64,000 nucleotides of DNA, taken from assembly GCF_902859585.1 (NCBI RefSeq), contig NZ_CADIJM010000002.1, forward strand, positions 248,001-312,000, in the 5' to 3' direction. This document shows, piece by piece, positions 1-7,790 of this stretch (positions are counted from its first letter, which is position 1; every line of letters starts with the position of its first letter). Made by a program: the position numbers and the translations under genes. The notes under the pieces are model-generated. The model did not search any database. It saw nothing but the letters and a program-made list of their open reading frames with translations, and had not been told where the DNA came from. Origin of the DNA: Achromobacter animicus (lineage in GTDB: Bacteria > Pseudomonadota > Gammaproteobacteria > Burkholderiales > Burkholderiaceae_B).

Positions 1-536
1 GCGATGGCGTCTCGGCCGGCCTGGTAGTTCGGGGCCATGATGACCACGCGCTTGGCGTCCAGCTCATTGGCCGCCATGCCGGCGGTGTCGGCGTACGAGT
101 CGTTCTGGAACGCCACCGAGAAGTAATTGGGGTTGCAGGCCTTGCCGGCGAAGTTGGACGGGCCGGCGTTCAGGCTGACGTAGAAGGCGCCAGCGTTGAG
201 CACGGTAGGCCCGACGGCGGCCATGACGTTCGAGAAATTGATGCCGGTGAACAGCCGCACGCCGCCTTGCACCATCTTGTCGGCGATCTGCTTGGCGTTG
301 GCAGGTTTGAGCGCGTCGTCCTCGACGCGCACGTTGACCGGCACGCCGCCCAGCTTGCCGCCGCCTTCCTTGACGGCCAGCATGAAGGCGTCGCGCTCGT
401 CTTCGCCGATGTAGCCGGCAGGCGTGGACAGCGTGCCGATGAATCCGATATCCACAGGTTTCTGCTGGGCGCTGGCCGCGTACGAGGCCAATGAAAGCAT
501 GACGGCGGCTGCGCCGCGGATGGTGCTTTTGTGCAT
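1..536 (-). CDS. ABC-type branched-chain amino acid/aromatic substrate-binding protein (LivK family), 5' part only
   Basis: The gene starts at the ATG read leftwards from 536, preceded by an AAGAGGAG ribosome site, and runs off the left edge; about 178 residues are visible. The first 23 or so form a signal peptide ending ASA, followed by a periplasmic binding fold of the Peripla_BP_6 type (start VDIGFIGTLSTPAGYIGEDE, then NAKQIADKMVQGGVRLFTG). This family captures amino acids or aromatic acids in the periplasm for ABC importers. It lies about 150 bases downstream of a 3-hydroxybenzoate hydroxylase-like gene on the same strand, so an aromatic acid is a plausible ligand; that is inferred. The permease and ATPase genes, if present, lie outside the window. 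Confidence 0.85.
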   Translation of the reverse strand, partial: MHKSTIRGAAAVMLSLASYAASAQQKPVDIGFIGTLSTPAGYIGEDERDAFMLAVKEGGGKLGGVPVNVRVEDDALKPANAKQIADKMVQGGVRLFTGINFSNVMAAVGPTVLNAGAFYVSLNAGPSNFAGKACNPNYFSVAFQNDSYADTAGMAANELDAKRVVIMAPNYQAGRDAI

Positions 537-606
537 GGTTGTCTCCTCTTGTTCTGATGCTTGTATGCCGCGTGCTCTTTGGCAAGCGGCGTTTTCCCTG
601 CTGTGT

Positions 607-678
607 CTTTTGCTGCGACTATTGCTGCAACTATTGCTGCGTCATTCTCTGCAGCTTTTGCTGCGTCCTTTATTGCCG
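607..678. repeat. 12-bp imperfect tandem repeat between two genes of the operon
   Basis: Units in exact 12-bp phase start at 607 (CTTTTGCTGCGA), 619 (CTATTGCTGCAA), 631 (CTATTGCTGCGT) and 655 (CTTTTGCTGCGT); units at 643 and 667 are more degenerate. The repeat sits in the gap between the hydroxylase stop (685) and the binding-protein start (536). A 12-bp unit keeps reading frame, but I see no gene here. Confidence 0.7.
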
Positions 679-684
679 CGCCGT

Positions 685-1908
685 CTATTGCGGCGCGCTT
701 CCCGCCAGGCAGTTCTCCACCTTCCACCCATACAGCCACTGCAATGCGTCATAGAACTGGGCCTGGCTGCGCCCCGTCCACAGCATGTTGCGCACGGTGC
801 GCTCCACGCCGCGCGCGTGATAGAGCCTGCCCATTTCGCGTGTCGACCACACCACGCGCGCACTGCGCGGGATGCGAACCGATTCGTACAACCGGAAGGC
901 GGCGGGCAGGTCGTGCTCGCACTGCCTGATGGCCTCGCCCAGCGTCACGGCGTCTTCCAGCGCCATGCAGGCGCCCTGAGCCATGTATTGCGTCATGGGA
1001 TGCGCGGCATCGCCCAGGATCGTGACGCGGCCCTCGCCCCACTGTTCCACCGGCTCGCGATCGGCGGTCGCCCAGCGCTTCCATGACGTCGGACGGTCCA
1101 GCATCTGATGCGGCGTCGGGTGTATGCCCTGGAAGTACGACAGCACCTCGTCCTTGCTGCCTTCCCGCACGCCCCATTCTTCCTGCTCGCGGCTATGGAA
1201 GGTGACGACCAGGTTGTATTGCTGCCCGCCGCGCAGCGGATAGTGCACCAGGTGGCAATGCGGCCCGGCCCACAGCACCGGGGCGTTGATGCGCAGCTCC
1301 CGGGGCATGTTCTCTTCTTCGACCACCGCGCGGTAGACCACGTGACCTGTGACGCGCGCCGGATCGCCCACCATGCGCTCGCGGATCACGGACTTGACGC
1401 CGTCTGCGCCCACCACCGCGTCGGCGCGGTAGCGGTTGCCGTGCGTGTCCACGACTTCCACGCCGTAATCGTCCTGCGTCATGCTGGCGATCTGCGTAGA
1501 CGTGCGGAACTGGATCAGCGGGTCCTGCTGCACGGCCTCCAGAATGGACAGATGGATGTCGGCGCGATGAATCACCGCATACGGGCCGCCAAACCGTGCT
1601 CGGAACGCTTCGCCGGTGTCGATGCGCACGACCTCCCTGGCGTCCACCGCATCCATCATGATGATGTGGTCGGTGAAGACCGCGCGCTCGCGCGCCGTGC
1701 GGCCCACGCCCAGGGCATCCAGCGCCGCGAAGGCATTGGGGCCAAGCTGGATGCCGGCGCCGATCTCGCCGATGTGCGCGGCCTGCTCCAGCAGTTGCAC
1801 GGCAATGCCCTGCCGCGTCAGCGCCAGCGCAGCCGCCAGCCCGCCAATGCCGCCGCCCACGACGATCACGGTTTGCGTCTTCGGGTTTGCCGCCTGGTTC
1901 GTAGTCAT
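685..1908 (-). CDS. FAD-dependent 3-hydroxybenzoate 6-hydroxylase-like monooxygenase
   Basis: A 407-residue single-component aromatic hydroxylase of the salicylate hydroxylase/3-hydroxybenzoate 6-hydroxylase group. The Rossmann motif GGGIGG is at residues 18-23, the DG motif (GADG) at 167-170 and the FAD-binding GDAAHP at 299-304. Enzymes of this type hydroxylate 3-hydroxybenzoate to gentisate with NAD(P)H and O2. Gentisate dioxygenase, a maleylpyruvate isomerase and a fumarylpyruvate hydrolase lie in the same operon, which fits gentisate as the product. Salicylate 5- or 1-hydroxylation cannot be excluded from sequence alone. The start is the ATG 16 bases after the stop of the upstream gene; its ribosome site is weak (GAGA). 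Confidence 0.85.
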   Translation of the reverse strand: MTTNQAANPKTQTVIVVGGGIGGLAAALALTRQGIAVQLLEQAAHIGEIGAGIQLGPNAFAALDALGVGRTARERAVFTDHIIMMDAVDAREVVRIDTGEAFRARFGGPYAVIHRADIHLSILEAVQQDPLIQFRTSTQIASMTQDDYGVEVVDTHGNRYRADAVVGADGVKSVIRERMVGDPARVTGHVVYRAVVEEENMPRELRINAPVLWAGPHCHLVHYPLRGGQQYNLVVTFHSREQEEWGVREGSKDEVLSYFQGIHPTPHQMLDRPTSWKRWATADREPVEQWGEGRVTILGDAAHPMTQYMAQGACMALEDAVTLGEAIRQCEHDLPAAFRLYESVRIPRSARVVWSTREMGRLYHARGVERTVRNMLWTGRSQAQFYDALQWLYGWKVENCLAGSAPQ

Positions 1909-1924
1909 GTCGGAATCTCGCGGG

Positions 1925-3277
1925 TCAGTCGTGGCCGCCCAGGAAGGCGCCCTGTTGCTTCAATTGCGCCTGCAGCGCGGAAATGGAAACGTCGCCGGGC
2001 GCAATGCCGTCGCGCAGCGCCATCGCGGATGCGGTGCCGGCGGCTTCGCCCATCACGAAGCAGCTGCCGCTGACGCGCGCCGCCGACTGCCCCTCGTGCG
2101 TCATCGACGCGCAGCGGCCAGCCACCAGCACGTTGCTGGCCACGCCCGGTCCGCGCCGCGGCACCATCATGCGAAACGGCAGCTGGTTGTAGCCGCGCGA
2201 TTCGGGGATGGGCGGCCACACCCACTTCACGTCGCCCGCCGTGTGCATTTCCAACGGCCAGCCGTTCACGCCGATGCTGTCCGGAAAATCCGCGCAGCCC
2301 AGCACGTGCTCCTTAGTCAGCACGGCCTCGCCGACGATGCGGCGCGTTTCGCGGATGCCAAGCTGCGGCGCGATGTCCAGCACATAGGCCTGTTCAAAAC
2401 CGGGCACCTTGGCGCGCAGAAACGCCAGGTAGTTCATGATCTGTCGGCGGCCTTCCAGCTCGCCTGCCGACAGGGACTCCGCGTCGGTGCCGTCCGCCGC
2501 GCTGCCGTCCGCATTGGCAAGCTGCGTGACGTTGACGCGCCATTCGTAGTCGTGCTTTTGCGGCCGCACGATGGCACCTTTGCGCGGAAACGTGAATTCA
2601 CCGCTGGCGGCTGCGTCGTCCATCAGCGCCGGGATGGTTTTCCAGGCCTCCTGCGCACGCGCGCCGTCCACATTGCCCACCTTGAACATCAGCGTGGGGT
2701 AGAGCATGTGGCCGTGGGCGTCGCCCTTTTCAAACGGCAGGCCCCCCCAATTCGCGATATCGGCGTCGCCCGAGCAGTCGATGAAGATCTTTGCGCGGAC
2801 GGCGCAGCGGCCGGACTTGGTTTCCAGAAACAGCGCATCGACCCGGCCCTGATCGTCACGCGTCAAACCCGTGGCGAGCGCGTGGAACAGCACCTGCGCG
2901 CCGCTGTCATGCACCAGGCCATCCGCCGCGCACTTGAAGGCCGAGATGTCGTAGGCCTGCGCGTGGATCTTGCCCAGGATCAGGTGCGGATCGTTCAGCC
3001 CGTCCATCGCGCGCATGCGGTCCAGCAGGTCGTCGGTCATGCCGTGCACCACCTGCCGGATGTCGCCGTGGATGTTGGCGTGCAATCCGCAGAAGTTGGA
3101 TACGCCCGCGGCGGTGCCCATGCCGCCCAGGAAGCCGTATCGCTCCACCAGCAGCACGCTCGCGCCGTTGCGCGCGGCGCTGGCGGCCGCCAGCACCCCG
3201 GCGGGGCCGCCGCCCAGGACGACGACCTCGTACTCGCCATACAGCGGCACCTGACGGGCGGGTTCGGTGATGACCAT
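1925..3277 (-). CDS. FAD-dependent oxidoreductase (FAD_oxidored/PF12831 type)
   Basis: A 450-residue flavoprotein with the dinucleotide-binding motif GGGPAG near residues 22-27 and an FLGGMGTAAG motif near 50, typical of the PF12831 group. A FIDCSGDAD motif lies mid-protein and a C-terminal GRCASM/GSCFVMGEAAG segment completes the FAD site. The start ATG is preceded by AAGGAG. The substrate is unknown. Family members oxidise or reduce diverse small metabolites. Its place between a Bug transporter component and the 3-hydroxybenzoate hydroxylase suggests a role in delivering or modifying an aromatic substrate, which is inference only. Confidence 0.8.
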   Translation of the reverse strand: MVITEPARQVPLYGEYEVVVLGGGPAGVLAAASAARNGASVLLVERYGFLGGMGTAAGVSNFCGLHANIHGDIRQVVHGMTDDLLDRMRAMDGLNDPHLILGKIHAQAYDISAFKCAADGLVHDSGAQVLFHALATGLTRDDQGRVDALFLETKSGRCAVRAKIFIDCSGDADIANWGGLPFEKGDAHGHMLYPTLMFKVGNVDGARAQEAWKTIPALMDDAAASGEFTFPRKGAIVRPQKHDYEWRVNVTQLANADGSAADGTDAESLSAGELEGRRQIMNYLAFLRAKVPGFEQAYVLDIAPQLGIRETRRIVGEAVLTKEHVLGCADFPDSIGVNGWPLEMHTAGDVKWVWPPIPESRGYNQLPFRMMVPRRGPGVASNVLVAGRCASMTHEGQSAARVSGSCFVMGEAAGTASAMALRDGIAPGDVSISALQAQLKQQGAFLGGHD

Positions 3278-3317
3278 CTGACTCTCCTTGCGTTCATTGC
3301 AGCCGGCGTGCGGCGTC

Positions 3318-3353
3318 CTTCTTGGCCCACTTCTTGGCCCACTTCCTGGCCGC
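3318..3353. repeat. Three 12-bp tandem units in an intergenic gap
   Basis: CTTCTTGGCCCA occurs twice head-to-tail (3318, 3330), followed by CTTCCTGGCCGC (3342). They lie between the Bug gene stop (3366) and the oxidoreductase start (3277), just upstream of the latter's ribosome site. The unit length equals that of the repeat at 607-678, but the sequence differs. Confidence 0.7.
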
Positions 3354-3365
3354 TTATCGGCACAG

Positions 3366-4373
3366 TTATTGGCCCTTGATCCCCAGCTTCTTGATCAGGG
3401 GCTCCCAGCGCTTCAATTCGTCATCCATGTAGCCGCGGAATTGCGCGGGCGTATCGCCCACCGGATCCATGAACTGCGCCTGCAGCCGCTTGGCCACCTC
3501 GGGATCGTGAATCGCCTGGATCAGCGCGTCGGACAGCTTCTTCTGCACGTCGGCCGGCGTCTTGGACGACACCACAAAGCCGATCCACGCCGAGCCCTCG
3601 ATCCCCTGCACACCCACTTCCGCCAGCGTCGGAATGTCGGGAAGCAGCGCGGACCGCTTGGACGACGTCACCGCCAGCGCCTTCAACCGGCCATCCTTCA
3701 CCATCGGCATCACCGCAATGGGCGGCAGCGCGGCAAACTGGGTGTCGCCCGACAGCAGCGACGTCAGCGCCGCCGGCGAGGACGGGTAGGGCACGTGCGT
3801 GGCGCGCGCGCCGATCTGCTGCAGCAGCAGTTCGACCGCCAGATGCGACACCGTGCCCGCGCCCGGCGACGGGAAGTTGTACTTGTCCGGATTCTTTTTC
3901 AGCGCGTCCAGCAGCTGTCCAATGTTGCCGATGCCGGCCGAGGCCGGGACGACCAGCACGTTGGGCTGATGCACCGCCAGCGTCAGCGGCGCCAGGTCCG
4001 TGGCGGGCGCGTAGGGCAGCTTGTCGAACAACAGCGTGTTGTTCACCAGCGGGCCGGTGATCGACACGCCGAAGGTGTAGCCGTCCGGCTTGGCGTTGGC
4101 GATGGCGAACGTGCCGATGTTGCCGCTGGCGCCCGGCTTGTTTTCCACAACGATGGTCTGGCCGAGGATTGCGCCCGCCTTTTCGGTGACGATGCGGGCC
4201 ACCTGGTCGGGGCTGGAGCCCGGGCCGAATGGCACGACCGCCTTGAGCGGCTGCGTCGGCCAGGCATCGGCGGCAGTTGCATTGGCGGCCAGCGGCGCCA
4301 GCACGGCAAGGCTTAGTGCCGCAATGCGTCGCGCCACTGCGCGGCCAGGCAGCAAGGTCGAAGCTTCAAGCAT
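3366..4373 (-). CDS. Bug-family tripartite tricarboxylate transporter substrate-binding protein
   Basis: 335 residues with an N-terminal signal peptide (hydrophobic run to about residue 35, ending ATAADAWP). It then shows the characteristic Bug start (LKAVVPFGPGSSPDQVARI) and the GASGNIG and AKPDGYTFG motifs. Bug proteins bind carboxylates, aromatic acids or amides in the periplasm for TctAB permeases. No TctA or TctB gene is visible near it, so it is an orphan binding protein, common in Bordetella-like genomes. It overlaps the chorismate mutase-like gene upstream by 8 bases. The likely ligand is an aromatic or dicarboxylic acid of the operon's pathway (inferred). Confidence 0.9.
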   Translation of the reverse strand: MLEASTLLPGRAVARRIAALSLAVLAPLAANATAADAWPTQPLKAVVPFGPGSSPDQVARIVTEKAGAILGQTIVVENKPGASGNIGTFAIANAKPDGYTFGVSITGPLVNNTLLFDKLPYAPATDLAPLTLAVHQPNVLVVPASAGIGNIGQLLDALKKNPDKYNFPSPGAGTVSHLAVELLLQQIGARATHVPYPSSPAALTSLLSGDTQFAALPPIAVMPMVKDGRLKALAVTSSKRSALLPDIPTLAEVGVQGIEGSAWIGFVVSSKTPADVQKKLSDALIQAIHDPEVAKRLQAQFMDPVGDTPAQFRGYMDDELKRWEPLIKKLGIKGQ

Positions 4374-4746
4374 GCGCGTCTCCCACGTCCTTCATGGTGT
4401 CGAAGTAGGTCTGTTCATTGGCGATGAAGGCGGCGACCATCGCGCGATAGGTGGCGTCCACCACCTGCTCCAGGTTGGAGAAGCCCTGGTTGTGGCGCTG
4501 GGCGAGCGCCCGGGCCTTTTCAAATACCTGGGCTTGACGCGCGGGCGCGCTCACTTGAAAGGCGTCGCGTTTGAATCGCGCGGCGTCCTTCACGTACATC
4601 GCGCGTTCGGCGATCAGCCGCACGATTTCATCGTCCAGCCGGTCGATGTTGGCGCGCACGTCGGCCAGATTGGCGCACAGCGGGCGATAGGCCGGATCGG
4701 TGTACTCGCGCAGCGGCGCGCCGTGGGTGTCGGGTTCTTTGCTCAC
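4366..4746 (-). CDS. AroQ-type chorismate mutase-like protein
   Basis: A 126-residue all-helical protein matching the AroQ/PchB pattern: a first helix with VRANIDRLDDEIVRLIAERAMYV, then a VSAPARQAQVFEKARALA segment resembling the usual v..p.Re..vl...r.a, and a C-terminal helix reaching FIANEQTYFD. AroQ proteins convert chorismate to prephenate; the related PchB splits isochorismate to salicylate and pyruvate. Neither reaction belongs to gentisate degradation, so its presence here is odd. The canonical Arg of the p.Re motif is present in APARQ, although Gln replaces the usual Glu. It overlaps the isomerase gene upstream through ATGA and the Bug gene downstream by 8 bases, so it is co-translated. 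Its true substrate is unknown. Confidence 0.8.
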   Translation of the reverse strand: MSKEPDTHGAPLREYTDPAYRPLCANLADVRANIDRLDDEIVRLIAERAMYVKDAARFKRDAFQVSAPARQAQVFEKARALAQRHNQGFSNLEQVVDATYRAMVAAFIANEQTYFDTMKDVGDAHA

Positions 4747-5381
4747 TGGGTGTAGTCCGGTTGCTGTGCAGGCGCGGCCTGCTGGAAGGCGGGTTGCGCA
4801 TTGCAGTGTTCGACGATGCGCAGGATGCGCGGATAGGCGGACAGGTCGCAGCCCATGCGCTGCGCGTTGGCCACCTGCGGCACCAGGCAGCAGTCTGCCA
4901 GCGTGGGCGCGTCACCAAAGCAGTACGCGCCGTGCCCGTGACGCGCCAGCAGCGCTTCCACTGCCGTCAGGCCTTCGCGGATCCAGTGGTGATACCAGGC
5001 GTTCTTCTGTGCGTCCGTCGCGCCCAGCACTTCCTGCAGATAGCGAAGGATGCGCATGTTGTTGACCGGATGGATGTCGCACGAGATGGCGTGGGACAGT
5101 TCCAGCACGCGCGCGCGCGCCAGCGCGTCGGCCGGAATCAGCCGCGGCTCGGGATGCGTGGCGTCCAGATAGTCGATGATGGCGAGTGACTGCGAAAGCT
5201 GCACATCGCCGTCGATCAGAAGCGGCACGCCGGCCGACGGATTGCGCGCCACATAGTCTGGTGCTCGCTGCTCCTGCTTGCGCAGGTTCACGGGCAGGTA
5301 TCCGTAGGACAGACCTTTTAGCGCAAGCGCGATGCGCACGCGGTAGGAGGTCGAACTGTTGAAGAAGTTGTGCAGTTGCAT
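4743..5381 (-). CDS. maiA: Maleylpyruvate (maleylacetoacetate) isomerase, zeta-class GST
   Basis: 212 residues from the ATG at 5381, the usual length of the family. The N-terminal thioredoxin fold begins QLHNFFNSSTSYRVRIALALKG, with the SSTSYRVRIAL motif that binds glutathione, then NPSAGVPLLIDGD and a helical C-terminal domain with FGDAPTLADCCLVPQ. The enzyme converts maleylpyruvate to fumarylpyruvate (or maleylacetoacetate to fumarylacetoacetate). The gentisate dioxygenase and fumarylpyruvate hydrolase nearby favour the maleylpyruvate role (NagL type). An alternative start at 5468 overlaps the stop of the upstream Bug gene through ATGA. It would add 29 residues rich in Ser, Pro and Asn that match no domain, so I prefer 5381. 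Confidence 0.85.
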   Translation of the reverse strand: MQLHNFFNSSTSYRVRIALALKGLSYGYLPVNLRKQEQRAPDYVARNPSAGVPLLIDGDVQLSQSLAIIDYLDATHPEPRLIPADALARARVLELSHAISCDIHPVNNMRILRYLQEVLGATDAQKNAWYHHWIREGLTAVEALLARHGHGAYCFGDAPTLADCCLVPQVANAQRMGCDLSAYPRILRIVEHCNAQPAFQQAAPAQQPDYTQ

Positions 5382-5464
5382 GGATGGGGCGTTTCGTGAG
5401 GACGGTTGGCCGTGGGCGGATCTTTCAGGGACGTTCGGGGCAGGAACGTTGGTGCCGGAAACAC

Positions 5465-6430
5465 TCATTCGGCCGTGATGCCGGTTCGGGCGACGACGTC
5501 GTCCCAGCGCTTGGCGTCACGGGCGATGAGGGATCCAAAATCGGCAGGCGTTGACGTGGCCGGCACCATGCCCTGCGCATCGAATGCCGTGGCGGTCGCG
5601 GGCGTCTGCAAGATGGCGTTGATCGCCTGGTTCATGCGGTCGACGATGGCGGGCGGCGTGCCTTTGGGCGCCAGGACCCCATACCACATGTCCACGTCGG
5701 CCCCCTGCAGTCCGGCTTCCGTCAGCGTGGGCACGTCCGGCAGCTGCGGCAGGCGCTTCGGGCTGCCGGTGGCGATCACCTTGAGTTTGCCGCCCTTCAC
5801 CTGCGGCAGCGCCACGTGAACGGGTAGGAACATGTAGTCGAGCCGTCCGCCGAGCATGTCGGTGACGGCGCCCGCCGTGCCCTTGTACGGCACGTGCAGC
5901 AGGCTGGCGCCGGTGCGGTCCAGAAACAGCGCCATCGAAAGGTGATGGGGCGTGCCCACGCCGGGCGTGCCGTAGCTCAGTTTGCCCGGCGCGGCCTTGG
6001 CCGCCTGCACCACGTCGGCGACGGTGTTGGCGGAATTGGACGGATGCGTGACCAGCAGCAGCGAGCCCCACGAGGTCAGGCCGACCGGCGCAAAGTCCTG
6101 TTGCGGATCAAAGCGCAGCTTGCCCTTGTAGAGGCTGCTGTTCATGACGAACGTGTTGACCGTGACCAGGAATGTGTAGCCATCGGGGTTGGCGCGCGCG
6201 ACCTTTTCGCTGCCGATATTGCCGCTGGCGCCGGCCAGGTTCTCGACGACGACGGGTTGCCCCAGCGTCTGCGGCAAGCTGGCCGCCAACTGGCGGGCAA
6301 TCAGGTCGATGCCGGTGCCGGGTGTGAAGGGCACCACAAGCGTGATGGGGCGGTCGGGCCAGGCGGCGTGGCTCGCCGCGGCCGCAAGGGACAGCGCCGC
6401 GGCAGCCAGAACACGTAGCAACTTCAACAT
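5465..6430 (-). CDS. Bug-family tripartite tricarboxylate transporter substrate-binding protein
   Basis: 321 residues from the ATG at 6430, which has an excellent AAGGAGAC ribosome site. A signal peptide (MLKLLRVLAAAALSLAAAASHA) is followed by WPDRPITLVVPFTPGTGIDLIAR and by the ASGNIG and ANPDGYTF motifs of Bug proteins. As with the Bug gene at 3366, no TctAB permease gene is nearby. The two are clearly divergent paralogues, so they probably bind different ligands. The reading frame extends upstream to 6508, but the signal peptide and ribosome site fix the start given here. Confidence 0.9.
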   Translation of the reverse strand: MLKLLRVLAAAALSLAAAASHAAWPDRPITLVVPFTPGTGIDLIARQLAASLPQTLGQPVVVENLAGASGNIGSEKVARANPDGYTFLVTVNTFVMNSSLYKGKLRFDPQQDFAPVGLTSWGSLLLVTHPSNSANTVADVVQAAKAAPGKLSYGTPGVGTPHHLSMALFLDRTGASLLHVPYKGTAGAVTDMLGGRLDYMFLPVHVALPQVKGGKLKVIATGSPKRLPQLPDVPTLTEAGLQGADVDMWYGVLAPKGTPPAIVDRMNQAINAILQTPATATAFDAQGMVPATSTPADFGSLIARDAKRWDDVVARTGITAE

Positions 6431-6524
6431 GGGTTGTCTCCTTGTTTGTCGCCGGTCATGCGCCGGCTTTGAAGGGCGGCGGGTCTTGGGACCCGCTCGC
6501 CGGGGCACTGAGGTCCGGCTACTG

Positions 6525-7790
6525 CTACACGTAAGGCGCGCGCTCCTTCAAGGCGACCGGGTCAAAGCCCGCCACCTCCTTGTAGCGACGCGATATCCCT
6601 TCCAATTCCTCGCGGCTGATGACGTCCTCGATCCGCGTATAAGGCTTGTCCGCCGAACGCACGTGGACTTCACGCAGGATCGCGTCCGGCGGGTTGCTGC
6701 GATTGGTCAGCACGACGCGCGTCGTGGCTTCGACTCGGGCGCGGTCGTACTGCTGCAAGGCATCGGGCGTCAGGCCCAGGCGCTTGAACTGGCCGGTCAG
6801 GTAGCGGGCGTCCACCACGGCCTGGCCCGCGCCGTTCGAGCCGCGCGGCACCATCGGGTGGGCCGCGTCGCCCAGCAACGTCATGCGGCCCCGCGTCCAC
6901 GTGGGCAGCGGATCCTGGTCGACCATGGGGTACTCCAGAATCGAGTCTGCGTCCTGAATCAGCTTGGCCACGTCGAGCCAGTCGAAGTGCCAGTCGGCAA
7001 AGGCCGGAAAGAAGTCCTCGAGCCTGCCGCTGCGGTTCCAGTCGCGCACGGCAGGTTGCTCGGCTTCGATCTCGGCGACCCAGTTCACAAGCTGGTTGCC
7101 GTCCGCGTCAATGCTGTCGCGAATCGGGTAGATCACCATCTTGCCGGTGGACAGCCAGCCGGCGCGCACCATGCTCGCGCCCGACAGAAAGGGTTTGCAG
7201 CGCGTCGTGCCACGCCACATGTTCACGCCGGAGTAGCGCGGCGCGCCTTCCTGCGGGTAGAGCTGCTTGCGCAATACCGAGTGAATGCCGTCGCAGCCGA
7301 CGGCAATGCGGCCGCGCACGAACGGCAGCGCATTGCCGTCGTTGTCTTGAAAGCTGGCCGTGACGCTGTCGGCGTCCTGCGTCACGCCCGTGCAGCGGGC
7401 GTTCACCACGACGCTGTCCTGGCCCAGACGGTCGCGCACGGCATCCAGCAACGCCATTTGCAGGTCGCCGCGGTGGATGGAGTACTGGGGCCAGTCGTAT
7501 CCGGCGTCGGTGCCCGCCGGTTCGCCATAGATGAACTGGCCGTGCCGCGTGTAGAACACGGACTCACGCGTGCGCACGGCAATCGCGTCCAACGCGGGCA
7601 AAAGGCCCAATTCATCCAGTTCGCGGGTGGCGTGCGGCAGTAGATTGATGCCCACGCCCAGCGGCTTGATCTCTCGCACGGCTTCGAAAACGCGGCAGGA
7701 AATGCCTGCCTGATGCAGGCTCAGCGCCAGCACCAGGCCGCCGACGCCCGCGCCGACGATGATGACATCGGTGTCGGTGCGCATCGTCAC
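6525..7790 (-). CDS. Flavin-dependent aromatic monooxygenase (PhzS/UbiH-like)
   Basis: About 421 residues, a class A flavoprotein monooxygenase. GAGVGG at residues 13-18 binds ADP, GCDGIHSVLRK is the DG motif, and LLGDAAHPMVPRGSNGAGQA is the GD motif with the extra RGSNGAGQ seen in PhzS-like proteins. It differs clearly from the hydroxylase at 685, so the operon encodes two flavin hydroxylases. The GTG start (7788-7790) overlaps the hydrolase stop; an ATG two codons in (7784) is equally possible. A hydroxylation feeding the gentisate route is likely, but the substrate is not deducible. Confidence 0.85.
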   Translation of the reverse strand: MTMRTDTDVIIVGAGVGGLVLALSLHQAGISCRVFEAVREIKPLGVGINLLPHATRELDELGLLPALDAIAVRTRESVFYTRHGQFIYGEPAGTDAGYDWPQYSIHRGDLQMALLDAVRDRLGQDSVVVNARCTGVTQDADSVTASFQDNDGNALPFVRGRIAVGCDGIHSVLRKQLYPQEGAPRYSGVNMWRGTTRCKPFLSGASMVRAGWLSTGKMVIYPIRDSIDADGNQLVNWVAEIEAEQPAVRDWNRSGRLEDFFPAFADWHFDWLDVAKLIQDADSILEYPMVDQDPLPTWTRGRMTLLGDAAHPMVPRGSNGAGQAVVDARYLTGQFKRLGLTPDALQQYDRARVEATTRVVLTNRSNPPDAILREVHVRSADKPYTRIEDVISREELEGISRRYKEVAGFDPVALKERAPYV

